From Chlorobiaceae bacterium (GTDB lineage Bacteria > Bacteroidota > Chlorobiia > Chlorobiales > Chlorobiaceae): 38,336 nucleotides of DNA. This document shows positions 18,068 through 27,281 of this stretch, one piece after another. The notes beneath the pieces are model-generated. The model made no database searches. It worked only from the letters and a program-made list of their open reading frames with translations, and was not told the origin of the DNA. Location: positions 1 to 38,336 of the forward strand of contig JABDHL010000049.1 of NCBI GenBank assembly GCA_012972825.1, in the 5' to 3' direction. The translations under genes and the position numbers were made by a program. Position 1 is the first letter of the stretch. Every line of letters begins with the position of its first letter.

Positions 18068-18985
18068 TTAATAGCCGTAACTCTTCAAAAGGTTGTTTTT
18101 TTTCCGCCAATCAGGACGAACTTTTATAAAAAGCTCAAGAAAAACTGGACGTCCCAGCATTTCCTCTATATCTTTTCTTGCTGCCTGACCAAGTTTTTTC
18201 AAAGCAGCTCCCTTATGTCCAATAATGATCTGCTTCTGTGTTTCACGTTCAACTATGACCGAACATCGGATAAGATCCTTTCTTGAAGGGTCTGCATCGT
18301 ACTGCTCCTTGAATTCGTCAATGACTACTTCGGTTGAATATGGTACCTCACGACCGTAGAGCAGAAATATCTTTTCACGGATGATTTCACTCACAAAAAA
18401 ACGCTCCGGAGCAGTACTGAGCGTATCTTCAGGATATAATGGATAATGGAGAGGAAGAAAAGGACGGATAGCTTCGATGAGCTGCGGGAGGTTATTGCCT
18501 TTCAATGCTGAAACAGAGAGGACTGCTGCCGGATTCCATGTGCTTTTGACAATCTCTTCAGCTTCAAGCTGACGGGCGCTGGTTACAAGATCGCATTTAT
18601 TGAGTACAGCAATAACCTTTTTTCCCGAGGGTTTCAACCAGTCATTAAACAGTTCTTCAGCGAATTCCCGATCAAAAAGATCTTTTTTCCCTGAAAAAGG
18701 GAGCAGGGCAATAACGATATCAGCATCTTTCAGGGTAGTTCTGATAATTTCAAGCATCGATTCATGAAGTTGCTGCTGAGGCTTCATGATGCCGGGTGTA
18801 TCAAGAAAAATTATCTGACAGGTATCGTTGTGGTATATTCCTGTGATTTTTTTCCTTGTTGTTTGCGGCTTAGGTGTTACAATTGAAAGTTTGTAGTCGA
18901 GAAGCTCGTTGAGCAGGGTCGACTTGCCGGCATTTGGCGGGCCTGTAATAATTGCGAAACCGCAAGCGAAAGGAGAGGTATTCAT
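18068..18985 (-). CDS. era: GTPase Era
   Basis: This 305-residue GTPase helps 16S rRNA maturation and 30S assembly. G1 is [17 protein letters not shown] (about residues 14-30), G3 is [10 protein letters not shown], and G4 is VLNKCDL. The C-terminal KH domain includes [20 protein letters not shown], then [20 protein letters not shown], which binds the 3' end of 16S rRNA. Length and order match the family. The gene is convergent with rpsA and divergent from mtaB across about 140 bases. No oddity is seen. Confidence 0.95.
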   Translation of the reverse strand: MNTSPFACGFAIITGPPNAGKSTLLNELLDYKLSIVTPKPQTTRKKITGIYHNDTCQIIFLDTPGIMKPQQQLHESMLEIIRTTLKDADIVIALLPFSGKKDLFDREFAEELFNDWLKPSGKKVIAVLNKCDLVTSARQLEAEEIVKSTWNPAAVLSVSALKGNNLPQLIEAIRPFLPLHYPLYPEDTLSTAPERFFVSEIIREKIFLLYGREVPYSTEVVIDEFKEQYDADPSRKDLIRCSVIVERETQKQIIIGHKGAALKKLGQAARKDIEEMLGRPVFLELFIKVRPDWRKKNNLLKSYGY

Positions 18986-19126
18986 AGAACTTCTTATGAG
19001 AGGATTCGATCTGTTTACGAGAGACTATCCAAAATTACTGTCTTGCATGATAAAGAAAAAGGCGGGGAACTCTTTATCTAAAGATCGATGATTTCAAAGT
19101 ATTAAAATGCAGGAAAAAATAGAGAT

Positions 19127-20488
19127 ATGAACGATCATATTCACAAGAGAGTTGCTGCAGTAACCCTTGGCTGTAAACTGAATTATGCTGAAACCTCCTC
19201 TATTCTTGATGATTTATGTCAACAAGGATGGGAGTTGTCGACAATAGATGAGGGTGCTGATCTGATTATTGTGCATACTTGTGCAGTAACAAAACAGGCA
19301 GAAAAGAAAAGCCGGCAGAAAATCAGGGGAATCATAAGAAATAATCCTGCCAGCCGGATTGCAGTTATCGGATGTTATTCTCAGTTGAAACCGGACGATC
19401 TTGCTTCAATAGAGGGTGTACATGCTATTCTTGGCAGTCATGATAAATTTCATATAAAATCGTATGACGATATCAGTGCAGGAACGATAGCATTGCCTCT
19501 TGTCAGGGTTTCTCCGGCTGCTTCTTTTGATGAGGTCTATCCGGGCTATTCATTGCATTCGATAGAGAGGTCTGACCGAACCCGCGCATTTTTGAAAATA
19601 CAGGACGGCTGTGATTACGGATGCGCGTATTGTACCATTCCGATAGCAAGGGGAGGGTCGCGGTCTCTGCCTCAGGCTCAGATTATTGAGCGAGCACATT
19701 CAATGGCCACATCAGGATACCGTGAAATTGTGCTTACCGGTGTTAATATAGGCGATTATCGTTACGGCAGCCAGGTGCTTTGTGATCTGTTGCGCAAGCT
19801 CGAAGAGGTCCGTGTCAGCCGTATACGTATCAGTTCGATAGAGCCTGACTTTGTTGATGATGAGTTGATTTCACTTGTTGCAGGATCAGAAAAAATTGTT
19901 CCACATTTTCATATTCCTCTCCAGAGTGGATCAGACAGCATTCTCAAGGCCATGCGCCGTCGTTATGACAGCACACTCTACCGCTCCAGAGTGATGCAGG
20001 CGGTTGATCGCATTACTGATTGTGCTGTCGGAACTGACGTGATCGTAGGCTATCCGGGTGAAACGGAGGATGATTTTTTAGAGATGTACCGATTTCTTGA
20101 TGAACTTCCCCTGGCATATTTTCATGTTTTCAGCTGTTCCATTCGGCCAGATACCCCTCTTGCCCGACAAATTGCACATCATGAGCGCTACCCTGTCGAT
20201 TCGGTGGAGATTGCCCGTCGCTATGCAGAGCTTATCAAACTTGGTCGTCAAAAGGAGTATGAATTTAAGGAAGGCTATAAAGGAAAAGAGTGCATGGTTC
20301 TTTTTGAGGCCAGTAAGCAGTTAAAACAGGGGAGATTGCAATGCAGCGGCTATACGCCCAACTATCTCAGGGTGCTGGTTGAGAGAGATGATCATCAGGT
20401 CGGGCAAACTCTGTCTGGAAATGAACTGCCGGTATTGATCGAGTGTTTAGGAGATGATTTGAATTTAAAAGGGAGAGTGCTATCTTGA
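19127..20488 (+). CDS. mtaB: tRNA t6A37 methylthiotransferase MtaB
   Basis: This 453-residue radical-SAM enzyme is of the MiaB/MtaB/RimO family. The N-terminal UPF0004 domain shows the extra-cluster cysteines in VTLGCKLNYAETSS, IVHTCAVTKQAE and IAVIGCYSQLKP. The radical-SAM motif is KIQDGCDYGCAYCTIPIARG (CxxxCxxC, about residue 163). The GCKLNYAE form and the shortened TRAM-like C-terminus point to MtaB, which adds a methylthio group to t6A37 in tRNAs, rather than MiaB. It leads a same-strand run with apt and an antiporter gene. Substrate assignment is from subfamily motifs and is a little less certain than the enzyme class. Confidence 0.9.
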   Translation: MNDHIHKRVAAVTLGCKLNYAETSSILDDLCQQGWELSTIDEGADLIIVHTCAVTKQAEKKSRQKIRGIIRNNPASRIAVIGCYSQLKPDDLASIEGVHAILGSHDKFHIKSYDDISAGTIALPLVRVSPAASFDEVYPGYSLHSIERSDRTRAFLKIQDGCDYGCAYCTIPIARGGSRSLPQAQIIERAHSMATSGYREIVLTGVNIGDYRYGSQVLCDLLRKLEEVRVSRIRISSIEPDFVDDELISLVAGSEKIVPHFHIPLQSGSDSILKAMRRRYDSTLYRSRVMQAVDRITDCAVGTDVIVGYPGETEDDFLEMYRFLDELPLAYFHVFSCSIRPDTPLARQIAHHERYPVDSVEIARRYAELIKLGRQKEYEFKEGYKGKECMVLFEASKQLKQGRLQCSGYTPNYLRVLVERDDHQVGQTLSGNELPVLIECLGDDLNLKGRVLS

Positions 20489-20536
20489 TTTCCAGTGTTC
20501 TCATCTTCCACACCAACAACTAAATCATTGCACTCC

Positions 20537-21070
20537 ATGCCGATTAAATCCCGTATCCGTTCGGTTCCTGACTACCCAAAAAAAGGGATACTCTTTCGTG
20601 ATATTACTACCCTTATCAAGGATCCGGTCGGATTCAGACTGGTTATTGATAATCTGACGCAGCACTATCTGCTTGATGGTCTTGATTTTGATATTATTGT
20701 CGGTATAGAGGCAAGAGGATTTATTATCGGTGGAGCATTGGCCTACACGCTCGGCAAAGGGTTTGTCCCTGTCAGAAAACCCGGAAAACTTCCAGCCGAT
20801 GTTGTTTCGCAGGAGTACGAGCTTGAGTATGGAAGCGATAAGATTGAGATTCATGTTGATGCACTCATTGCAGGCCAGAAGGTTCTTCTTGTTGATGATC
20901 TGCTCGCTACAGGCGGAACCGCTCTTGCTGCCGCGGCATTGATCGAAAAAGTTGGCGGGATCGTTTCTGAAATGGCGTTTATCGTGAACCTGCCTGACAT
21001 CGGTGGGGAACAAAAAATACGCGACAAAGGATACAGTGTTTTCTCTCTAACGGATTTTGAAGGGGATTAA
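20537..21070 (+). CDS. apt: Adenine phosphoribosyltransferase
   Basis: This 177-residue enzyme converts adenine and PRPP to AMP in purine salvage. It has the N-terminal IRSVPDYPKKGILFRDITTL motif, the adenine-site VGIEARGFIIGGALAY and the PRPP loop VLLVDDLLATGGTALAAAAL. An in-frame GTG 14 codons upstream gives a longer version, but ATG 20537 yields the usual family length and starts at the conserved MPIKSRIRSVPDYP. The antiporter gene starts nine bases after its stop, and mtaB ends 48 bases upstream, so an operon is likely. Confidence 0.94.
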   Translation: MPIKSRIRSVPDYPKKGILFRDITTLIKDPVGFRLVIDNLTQHYLLDGLDFDIIVGIEARGFIIGGALAYTLGKGFVPVRKPGKLPADVVSQEYELEYGSDKIEIHVDALIAGQKVLLVDDLLATGGTALAAAALIEKVGGIVSEMAFIVNLPDIGGEQKIRDKGYSVFSLTDFEGD

Positions 21071-21079
21071 CAGAGAGGT

Positions 21080-22489
21080 ATGCTTAAAACGCTGATTGCA
21101 GTGGCAAATCAGGGAACGGCAGCTGGAGCTGCCGTTCATTTTTTACATCCATCACATCATCTTCCCCCGGTATGGCTGGCAGCTCCTTTCATGCTGCTTC
21201 TTTTGATGATCGCCACCGGTCCTCTCTTGTATTCTCACTTCTGGGAACATCATTACCACAAAGTTTCCATCGGGCTCGGTAGTATCGTTGCGTCATATTA
21301 CGGGTTTATGATGGATGAGGGAGCCCATATACTTATGCATTCGCTGGAAGAGTATCTGTCATTTCTTGCGTTGATAACAGCGCTCTTTGTCGTTTCAGGC
21401 GGAATTCTTATCAGGATTGAGAGAAGGGGCAATCCCTTCGTGAACGGTGCGTTACTTTTTGCCGGAGCACTGTTTTCAAATCTTTTAGGTACTACCGGTG
21501 CTTCCATGCTTCTTATCCGGACATATATACGTATCAATGAAGGACGTATCAAGGCGTTTCATATTGTGTTCTTTATTTTTATTGTCAGCAATATAGGAGG
21601 CGCTTTAACCCCGATTGGTGATCCCCCCCTTTTTTTAGGATTTTTAAAAGGAGTTCCGTTTTTCTGGGTGATGAAAAAAGTTTTGTTTCCATGGATGATA
21701 ACTGTTGTCGGTCTGATTCTGATCTTTATGGTTTTAGACAGCAGGGCAGGGAGAGGTGAGATGCCGGCACCGGAACAATCAGGAAGGGTGACCATAACTG
21801 GTGCTCACAGCTTTCTGTTCTTCGCTGTTGTGATCGTTGCAGTATTTCTTGACCCCGCGGTAATTTCCGGCGTTCCCAGTTTTCAGACTATGCTGTATCT
21901 CCCCTTCGGTATTCGTGAACTGATTATGTTTACTGTTGCATTTGTTGCTTACAAAACCGCCGATAAGGATGCGATGAAAGGCAATGAATTTAACTTTTTG
22001 CCGATTCGGGAGGTAGCCTTTCTGTTTATCGGGATATTTGCCACAATGATTCCGGTACTTGAGCTTATCGGCGCCTACGCTTCAGTCAATGCAAGGGGGC
22101 TTTCAGTAACGCACTGTTACTGGCTGACCGGAGCTTTGTCCGGAGTTCTTGATAACGCACCAACCTATCTGAGTTTTTTATCCGGGGCCTCTGGGAAGTT
22201 TGGTATGGATATCAATTCTGTTTCCGATATACAAAAATTTGCAGAAGGGGTAAGTTCCAAGGTTCACGGTGATGCAACTTCGGATATCTATCTGATGGCA
22301 ATCTCACTGGCGTCAGTCTTTTTCGGCTCATTGACCTATATAGGCAACGCGCCGAACTTTATGGTCAGGAATATTGCCAGCCAGGCAAACGTTGATGTAC
22401 CTGGTTTCCTGGAATATATCTATAAATACTCATTGCCGGTTCTGATCCCGTTTTTTGCTTTGCTATGGTGGCTGTTCTTTACTTGTTAA
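21080..22489 (+). CDS. Sodium/proton antiporter, NhaD-like (ion transporter superfamily)
   Basis: This 469-residue protein has about 11-13 membrane segments. The FAGALFSNLLGTTGASMLLI and SNIGGALTPIGDPPLFLGFL motifs, and the matching SGVLDNAPTYLSFL with TYIGNAPNFMVRNIA in the second half, form the two inverted-repeat re-entrant regions typical of the NhaD/ArsB/CitM ion-transporter superfamily. The N-terminal region after the first residues is histidine-rich (HFLHPSHHLPP). Na+/H+ exchange is the likeliest role, but a carboxylate or other anion substrate cannot be excluded. It starts 9 bases after apt and ends 21 bases before the convergent HU gene. Confidence 0.82.
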   Translation: MLKTLIAVANQGTAAGAAVHFLHPSHHLPPVWLAAPFMLLLLMIATGPLLYSHFWEHHYHKVSIGLGSIVASYYGFMMDEGAHILMHSLEEYLSFLALITALFVVSGGILIRIERRGNPFVNGALLFAGALFSNLLGTTGASMLLIRTYIRINEGRIKAFHIVFFIFIVSNIGGALTPIGDPPLFLGFLKGVPFFWVMKKVLFPWMITVVGLILIFMVLDSRAGRGEMPAPEQSGRVTITGAHSFLFFAVVIVAVFLDPAVISGVPSFQTMLYLPFGIRELIMFTVAFVAYKTADKDAMKGNEFNFLPIREVAFLFIGIFATMIPVLELIGAYASVNARGLSVTHCYWLTGALSGVLDNAPTYLSFLSGASGKFGMDINSVSDIQKFAEGVSSKVHGDATSDIYLMAISLASVFFGSLTYIGNAPNFMVRNIASQANVDVPGFLEYIYKYSLPVLIPFFALLWWLFFTC

Positions 22490-22510
22490 ATGTTAAGTGA
22501 GCAACAAACC

Positions 22511-22819
22511 CTATTCACCGTCAGGTCTCAGACTTTCACTTACGGCGAGCTTGAACTCCTTCGAAATTTTGAAGGTCGGCACATTTTTCGGATCAACAAT
22601 AACTTTCTCTCCAGTTCTCGGGTTTCTTGCCTGTCGAAGATTTTTATACCTGATATTAAATGAGCCGAAACCTCTGATTTCAATTCGTTTTCCTGCTTTC
22701 AAAGAATCAATGATACTTTCAAACAGACTGTCAACTACAGACTCTGTTTCGTTTTTGGTCAAGCCTGTTTTGTGGGCAATTACATTGACCAGGTCAGCTT
22801 TTGTTGTTGTGTTTCCCAT
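22511..22819 (-). CDS. HU/IHF family DNA-bending protein
   Basis: This 102-residue nucleoid protein starts TTTKADLVNVIAHKTGL, the HU/IHF helical dimer part. It carries the GFGSFNIRYKNLRQARNPRT segment, the DNA-binding beta ribbon, with GEKVIVDPKNVPTFKISKEF completing the arm. The IEIRGFGSF motif and R-NPRTGE signature are hallmark family residues. Whether it acts as a homodimeric HU or an IHF subunit cannot be told; the length of just over 100 residues is nearer IHF. A decayed fragment at 547-639 resembles its first 26 residues. Confidence 0.92.
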   Translation of the reverse strand: MGNTTTKADLVNVIAHKTGLTKNETESVVDSLFESIIDSLKAGKRIEIRGFGSFNIRYKNLRQARNPRTGEKVIVDPKNVPTFKISKEFKLAVSESLRPDGE

Positions 22820-22855
22820 GGTTATATAAAGCTTAGGTTATTGTAAGACATATAG

Positions 22856-23221
22856 TTACTTAAACCACAAATGAAAAGCTACAATTCCCATAAAAACTGC
22901 AAAAGCTTTCCGCAGCAGATCATTAGAGATATGAGTTGCAATTTTCGCACCAAAGTAAGCACCCGCAAAAAGTCCTGCAGCAATGATCAGCCCAATCGAT
23001 ATGTTTTCCAACGAAATTTTCCCTGAACGATAGTACTCAATCACCCCAAGCAAACCGACCGGTAGAAGCAGTGCAATAAGTGATGTGCCGACGGCGCTCT
23101 GTTGCGTCATGCCAAAGAAAAATACCATCGCCGGAACAATAATGAGTCCTCCGCCAACACCGAACATGCCTGAAAGCAGACCGGCACCAATGCCGAGGCC
23201 GAGTAAACCGATGATTTGCAT
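22856..23221 (-). CDS. TauE/SafE-like permease, single-repeat (half-length) form
   Basis: This 121-residue protein has four hydrophobic segments. The GLGIGAGLLSGMFGVGGGLIIVPA N-terminal motif (residues about 6-29) and the QQSAVGTSLIALLLP segment are the signature of the TauE/SafE family, whose members export sulfite or sulfur-containing organic anions. Full-length members have two such repeats in about 250 residues; this is a single repeat and presumably acts as a homodimer. It ends with a natural stop and no second repeat follows in any frame nearby. It lies between HU and ftsH on the minus strand. A sulfur oxyanion substrate would suit a sulfur oxidiser, but is not shown by the sequence. 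Confidence 0.82.
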   Translation of the reverse strand: MQIIGLLGLGIGAGLLSGMFGVGGGLIIVPAMVFFFGMTQQSAVGTSLIALLLPVGLLGVIEYYRSGKISLENISIGLIIAAGLFAGAYFGAKIATHISNDLLRKAFAVFMGIVAFHLWFK

Positions 23222-23256
23222 GGTTTGTTTTTTCCTATAGTCACATTATGACGGTC

Positions 23257-25200
23257 TCAGGCAGGGAGCAGGCTGTCATAGCCTATAATTTCTTTTATCT
23301 CCACAGCATTGAGCGACTCCTTTTCGATAAGCACTCCTGCAAGCCTGTGCAGAATAGCGCTTTTCTCGTTGATAATTTTTTTCGCATTTTCCATGCAGGT
23401 CATAATAATATTTCTGACCTCAATATCAATCTGCAGGGCGGTTTCCTCGCTGTACTCGCGTATATGGGAATAATCTTTTCCAAGAAAAACCTCCTTGTGG
23501 CTGTCTCCGTAATTGATCGGACCAAGTGTTTCGCTCATTCCCCATTGTCTCACCATTCTGCGGGCAATATCGGTAGCCTTTTCTATATCGTTTGCCGCTC
23601 CTGTACTGGTTTCATGAAACATAATATCCTCAGCCACTCTTCCAGCAAGCGCATAGGTGATCATTGCCAGCAGGTACTCCCTGTTATGCGTGTAGCGATC
23701 TTCGAGAGGCAGGTATGCAGTAAGTCCCAGACTCCTGCCTCTTGGAATAATCGTGACCTTATGAATTGGGTCAGATCCCTTGGTATAGGTTGAAACCAGC
23801 ACATGGCCTGCTTCGTGATAGGCGGTGAGTTTCTTCTGTTCGTCGGAAATAAACATGCTTTTTCTTTCCGGGCCCATGAGAATCTTGTCACGAGCCTGTT
23901 CGAAATTATCAGCGGTAATTAACGACTGATCGTTCCGAGCTGCCAGAAGCGCTGCTTCATTGACCAGATTTGCAAGATCAGCCCCCGAAAATCCTGGAGA
24001 GCTTTTTGCGAGAACGTTGATATCAACCTGTTCAGCCAATGGGGTATTGCGGGTATGAATTTTTAAAATTGCTTCACGTCCCCTTATATCAGGTTTGTCG
24101 ATGGTAATCTGGCGGTCAAACCTTCCCGGGCGGAGCAAGGCTGTATCAAGCACATCCGGACGGTTTGTAGCTGCAATAAGGATAACATTCTCGCTTGTTG
24201 TAAAACCGTCCATTTCAACAAGAAGCTGGTTCAGGGTCTGCTCTCTTTCATCATGCCCCCCGCCGAGACCGGCTCCCCGGCTGCGGCCGACCGCATCGAT
24301 TTCATCAATAAAGACAATACACGGTGAATTTTTTTTTGCCTGTTCAAACAGATCCCTTACTCTTGCCGCACCAACACCGACAAACATTTCGACGAAATCA
24401 GCACCCGATATTGAGAAAAAAGGAACTTTTGCCTCTCCTGCAATGGCTTTTGCAAGCAAAGTTTTTCCAGTGCCGGGAGGACCGAGAAGCAAGACGCCTT
24501 TAGGGATTTTGCCACCGATTTTCTGGAACTTTTCAGGATTTGTCAGGAACTCGACAGTTTCCTGAAGCTCTTCTACCGCCTCGTCAACGCCGGCAACATC
24601 CTTGAAAGTTATTTTAACATCAAATTCACTCACCAGCTTTGCACGGCTTTTGCTGAAGCTGAAAATATTTTTTGCCTGAGAGCCGTTTTGCCCGCTCATT
24701 CGTCTGAAGAGGAAAAAATACACCACACCGAAAATAATCCATGGAGCAAACAGGACGAAAAAGGTATTCAAAGGGCTGGTGCCTTCCTCAACCTTGAGGC
24801 GGATTCCTTTTTCTGCAAGGATGTCTGCCTGCTCCAGACTGAAAGAAGGAATTCTTACGGCAAACCGGTCACTCTGCAGGTTTGTGTTGTTGATAAGCGG
24901 GATCTGGGTGACTGTTTTAAGTTTTCCATTCAGGATAGCTGATTTATCTTCAAACGTTTTAACTGTAACTTCAGTAATAAGAGCCTGGGAGAGGAGCGAT
25001 TTATATTCGTTATAGGTGATTTCAGGGTTGCCGGGAGTTGCAAAAAAACGTTGAAACACAAAAAGCATCAGCAGAACGACCATCATGAAAAAGATAAATT
25101 TTCCCTGAAACCATCCAGCCTTTTCTTCCTCGTCTTTTACCGGCTTGAATTTATTTCTGGCAGCATCTTTTCCTGACTTTTTTCGAGGATTTTCAGGCAT
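23257..25200 (-). CDS. ftsH: ATP-dependent zinc metalloprotease FtsH
   Basis: This 647-residue membrane AAA+ protease degrades misfolded membrane and short-lived cytoplasmic proteins. From ATG 25200 it has two membrane spans (about 34-51 and 147-164), Walker A GPPGTGKT (about 240), Walker [16 protein letters not shown], the second region of homology [20 protein letters not shown] and the zinc site HEAGH (about 462-466), with a later acidic ligand. An in-frame TTG 26 codons upstream would add a hydrophobic N-terminus, but it lacks a ribosome binding site and family members normally start just before the first span. FtsH is the only intramembrane-associated protease seen here. Confidence 0.96.
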   Translation of the reverse strand: MPENPRKKSGKDAARNKFKPVKDEEEKAGWFQGKFIFFMMVVLLMLFVFQRFFATPGNPEITYNEYKSLLSQALITEVTVKTFEDKSAILNGKLKTVTQIPLINNTNLQSDRFAVRIPSFSLEQADILAEKGIRLKVEEGTSPLNTFFVLFAPWIIFGVVYFFLFRRMSGQNGSQAKNIFSFSKSRAKLVSEFDVKITFKDVAGVDEAVEELQETVEFLTNPEKFQKIGGKIPKGVLLLGPPGTGKTLLAKAIAGEAKVPFFSISGADFVEMFVGVGAARVRDLFEQAKKNSPCIVFIDEIDAVGRSRGAGLGGGHDEREQTLNQLLVEMDGFTTSENVILIAATNRPDVLDTALLRPGRFDRQITIDKPDIRGREAILKIHTRNTPLAEQVDINVLAKSSPGFSGADLANLVNEAALLAARNDQSLITADNFEQARDKILMGPERKSMFISDEQKKLTAYHEAGHVLVSTYTKGSDPIHKVTIIPRGRSLGLTAYLPLEDRYTHNREYLLAMITYALAGRVAEDIMFHETSTGAANDIEKATDIARRMVRQWGMSETLGPINYGDSHKEVFLGKDYSHIREYSEETALQIDIEVRNIIMTCMENAKKIINEKSAILHRLAGVLIEKESLNAVEIKEIIGYDSLLPA

Positions 25201-25372
25201 AAAACAGGTTGAGTGATGATATAAAATGTAACTTACTACATTTAAAGTAATTAAAAGTAAAACTGCAATCGAAAACAAAAAGTTTATTGAAAAGGGCTCT
25301 CATAACAGAAAGTTGTATGCTGTATGGCAACCTCAAGATTTTCCGGTTAATCTTTTATCTTGTGTCTTCAAA

Positions 25373-25401
25373 AGCAGTGAGTTTTTCTTAAATTCACTGC
25401 T
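25373..25401 (+). promoter_or_regulatory. Stem-loop in the gltX leader
   Basis: AGCAGTGAGTTT (25373-25384) pairs with AAATTCACTGCT (25390-25401) as a 12-bp stem with one G-T pair around a TTCTT loop. It ends 44 bases before the gltX ATG. A T run does not follow on the plus strand; on the minus strand the sequence after the stem is TTTTGAAG, only weakly terminator-like, and that direction would lie upstream of ftsH. A leader structure in gltX mRNA is the simplest reading, with no known riboswitch or T-box pattern recognised. Confidence 0.5.
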
Positions 25402-25445
25402 CTTGCCATAGATCTCTGTCAATAACAAACAGTACAACGCATATT

Positions 25446-26954
25446 ATGTTCGGTCAAAGGGTTAGAACCAGGTTTGCACCTTCTCCAACAGGATATTTAC
25501 ATGTAGGCGGACTGAGAACCGCACTGTATAACTACCTGTTTGCAAAGAAAATGAATGGAATTTTCGTTATCCGGATAGAAGATACCGATCAAACACGAAA
25601 GGTAGAGGGAGCGCAGAAAAATCTTATCAAAACTCTTGAATGGGCAGGAATTGTTGCTGATGAAAGTCCTGAACATGGAGGTAATTTCGGACCCTATGTT
25701 CAATCTGAGCGCCTTGACATCTATGCTCAATATTGTCAGCAGCTGCTTGACGATAATCATGCCTACTACTGTTTTGCAACCCATGAAGAGCTGGAAGAAA
25801 ACCGGCAGCTTCAGATAAAGCAGGGGCTGCAGCCGAAATACAACAGAAAATGGCTTCCTGAAGAGATGGGTGGAACCATGCCATCGAGTCAGATAAAAAA
25901 AAAGCTGGATGAGGGATCACCCTACGTCATCCGTATGAAAGTGCCCGATTATGTTTCGGTCTGGTTTGAAGATATTATCAGGGGTCCTGTCGAGTTTGAT
26001 TCTGCGACAATTGATGATCAGGTGCTGATGAAATCCGATGGATTTCCGACCTATCATTTCGCCAGTGTTATTGACGACCATCTTATGGAGTTTACCCATA
26101 TCATCAGAGGCGAAGAGTGGCTTCCCTCAATGCCAAAGCATCTTCTTCTCTATGAATTTTTTGGCTGGGAGCCTCCCAAGGTTGCCCATCTGCCGCTTCT
26201 GCTTAATCCTGATCGCTCAAAGCTCAGTAAAAGGCAGGGTGATGTTGCTGTCGAGGATTATGTCCGCAAGGGATACAGCAGTGATGCTATCGTGAATTTT
26301 GTTGCCATGCTGGGATGGAACGAAGGCGAAGGCAGTGAGCAGGAGGTATACAGCATGAAGCAGCTTGTCGCCAAGTTTTCGCTTGAACGGGTAGGAAAAG
26401 CAGGTGCGATTTTTAATGTTGATAAGCTTAACTGGCTTGAGAAACAGTATATCAAAAGCCGGCCTTCAGAGAAAATTATTGAAGTCATCAAGCCGATTCT
26501 TCTTGGTGAACTTGAAAAGAAGGAATCGTTGATGCCGCGAGATCTCATTACCGGTGATGCATATCTTGGACAGGTTATAGAGCTCATGCGTGAGCGCGTA
26601 GGATTTGAGCATGAATTTGTGACATTTTCATCTTACTTCTTTTTTGAGCCTGAATCCTATGATGAAGAGGCCGTTCAAAAGCGCTGGGCTGCTGATACCA
26701 ATACCCTTCTCCGTGAGTTTACCATCATACTTGACTCTCTGGAGGAGTTCAGTGCTGAGAATATTGAAGCAAGCCTTAAAGAGTTTGTATCTTCAAAGGG
26801 GCTCAAGGCCGCTTATCTCATCCATCCCTTGAGAATACTGACATCTGGTGTAAGTTTCGGACCAAGTCTGTATCATCTGCTTGAGGTGCTTGGAAAGAAG
26901 ACAGTGCTCAGGCGCATCCTGAAGGGTATTGATAAAATAAGCTTTTCAGCTTAG
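25446..26954 (+). CDS. gltX: Glutamyl-tRNA synthetase
   Basis: This 502-residue class I synthetase charges tRNA-Glu. The HIGH motif appears as [20 protein letters not shown] (about residues 12-31) and the KMSKR motif as [16 protein letters not shown] (about 258-270). The catalytic [20 protein letters not shown] insert and the C-terminal helical anticodon-binding domain are present, and the length is normal. Glu-tRNA also feeds 5-aminolevulinate synthesis by the C5 route in phototrophs of this type, so demand for this enzyme should be high. A hairpin precedes the gene. Whether it also charges tRNA-Gln, as in bacteria with GatCAB, is not decidable here. Confidence 0.95.
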   Translation: MFGQRVRTRFAPSPTGYLHVGGLRTALYNYLFAKKMNGIFVIRIEDTDQTRKVEGAQKNLIKTLEWAGIVADESPEHGGNFGPYVQSERLDIYAQYCQQLLDDNHAYYCFATHEELEENRQLQIKQGLQPKYNRKWLPEEMGGTMPSSQIKKKLDEGSPYVIRMKVPDYVSVWFEDIIRGPVEFDSATIDDQVLMKSDGFPTYHFASVIDDHLMEFTHIIRGEEWLPSMPKHLLLYEFFGWEPPKVAHLPLLLNPDRSKLSKRQGDVAVEDYVRKGYSSDAIVNFVAMLGWNEGEGSEQEVYSMKQLVAKFSLERVGKAGAIFNVDKLNWLEKQYIKSRPSEKIIEVIKPILLGELEKKESLMPRDLITGDAYLGQVIELMRERVGFEHEFVTFSSYFFFEPESYDEEAVQKRWAADTNTLLREFTIILDSLEEFSAENIEASLKEFVSSKGLKAAYLIHPLRILTSGVSFGPSLYHLLEVLGKKTVLRRILKGIDKISFSA

Positions 26955-27057
26955 GCTGGAGCAGAACATAGGTATTGACTGCGGTATATGTACAGGGTTT
27001 TTTGCTTTTTCTTTTGGAAAAAAAAGATTTATTCCTATATTTTGCCACTCATTTAAA

Positions 27058-27130
27058 GGACAGGTAGCTCAGTTGGTAGAGCAAAGGACTGAAAATCCTT
27101 GTGTCGGGGGTTCGATTCCCTCTCTGTCCA
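27058..27130 (+). tRNA. tRNA-Phe (GAA)
   Basis: A complete 73-base cloverleaf is present. The acceptor GGACAGG pairs with TCTGTCC, with one G-T pair. The D arm is GCTC with GAGC, and the anticodon arm AAGGA-CTGAAAA-TCCTT has anticodon GAA. The variable loop has 5 bases, and the T arm GGGGG-TTCGATT-CCCTC has one G-T pair. The discriminator is A. CCA is not encoded (CAC follows), so the 3' end must be added after transcription. It stands about 100 bases after gltX and 150 bases before crtC. Confidence 0.97.
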
Positions 27131-27281
27131 CACCGTTTAATGGCAGTTTCATCGAAGTTGCCTCTTACAAAGAAAAAGCATGTCCACTCTTTTTTTCCTG
27201 CTTTCTACATTTACAAAGGTATCATAAGTCATGCAAAGCATCGAGCAATGCTTCAGTGTTTGAACATCACCCAATGCAGGC

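Noticed and set aside
25201-25278. N-terminal extension of FtsH from TTG 25278
   Set aside because: It would add a hydrophobic 26-residue stretch, but there is no ribosome binding site and the family start fits ATG 25200.
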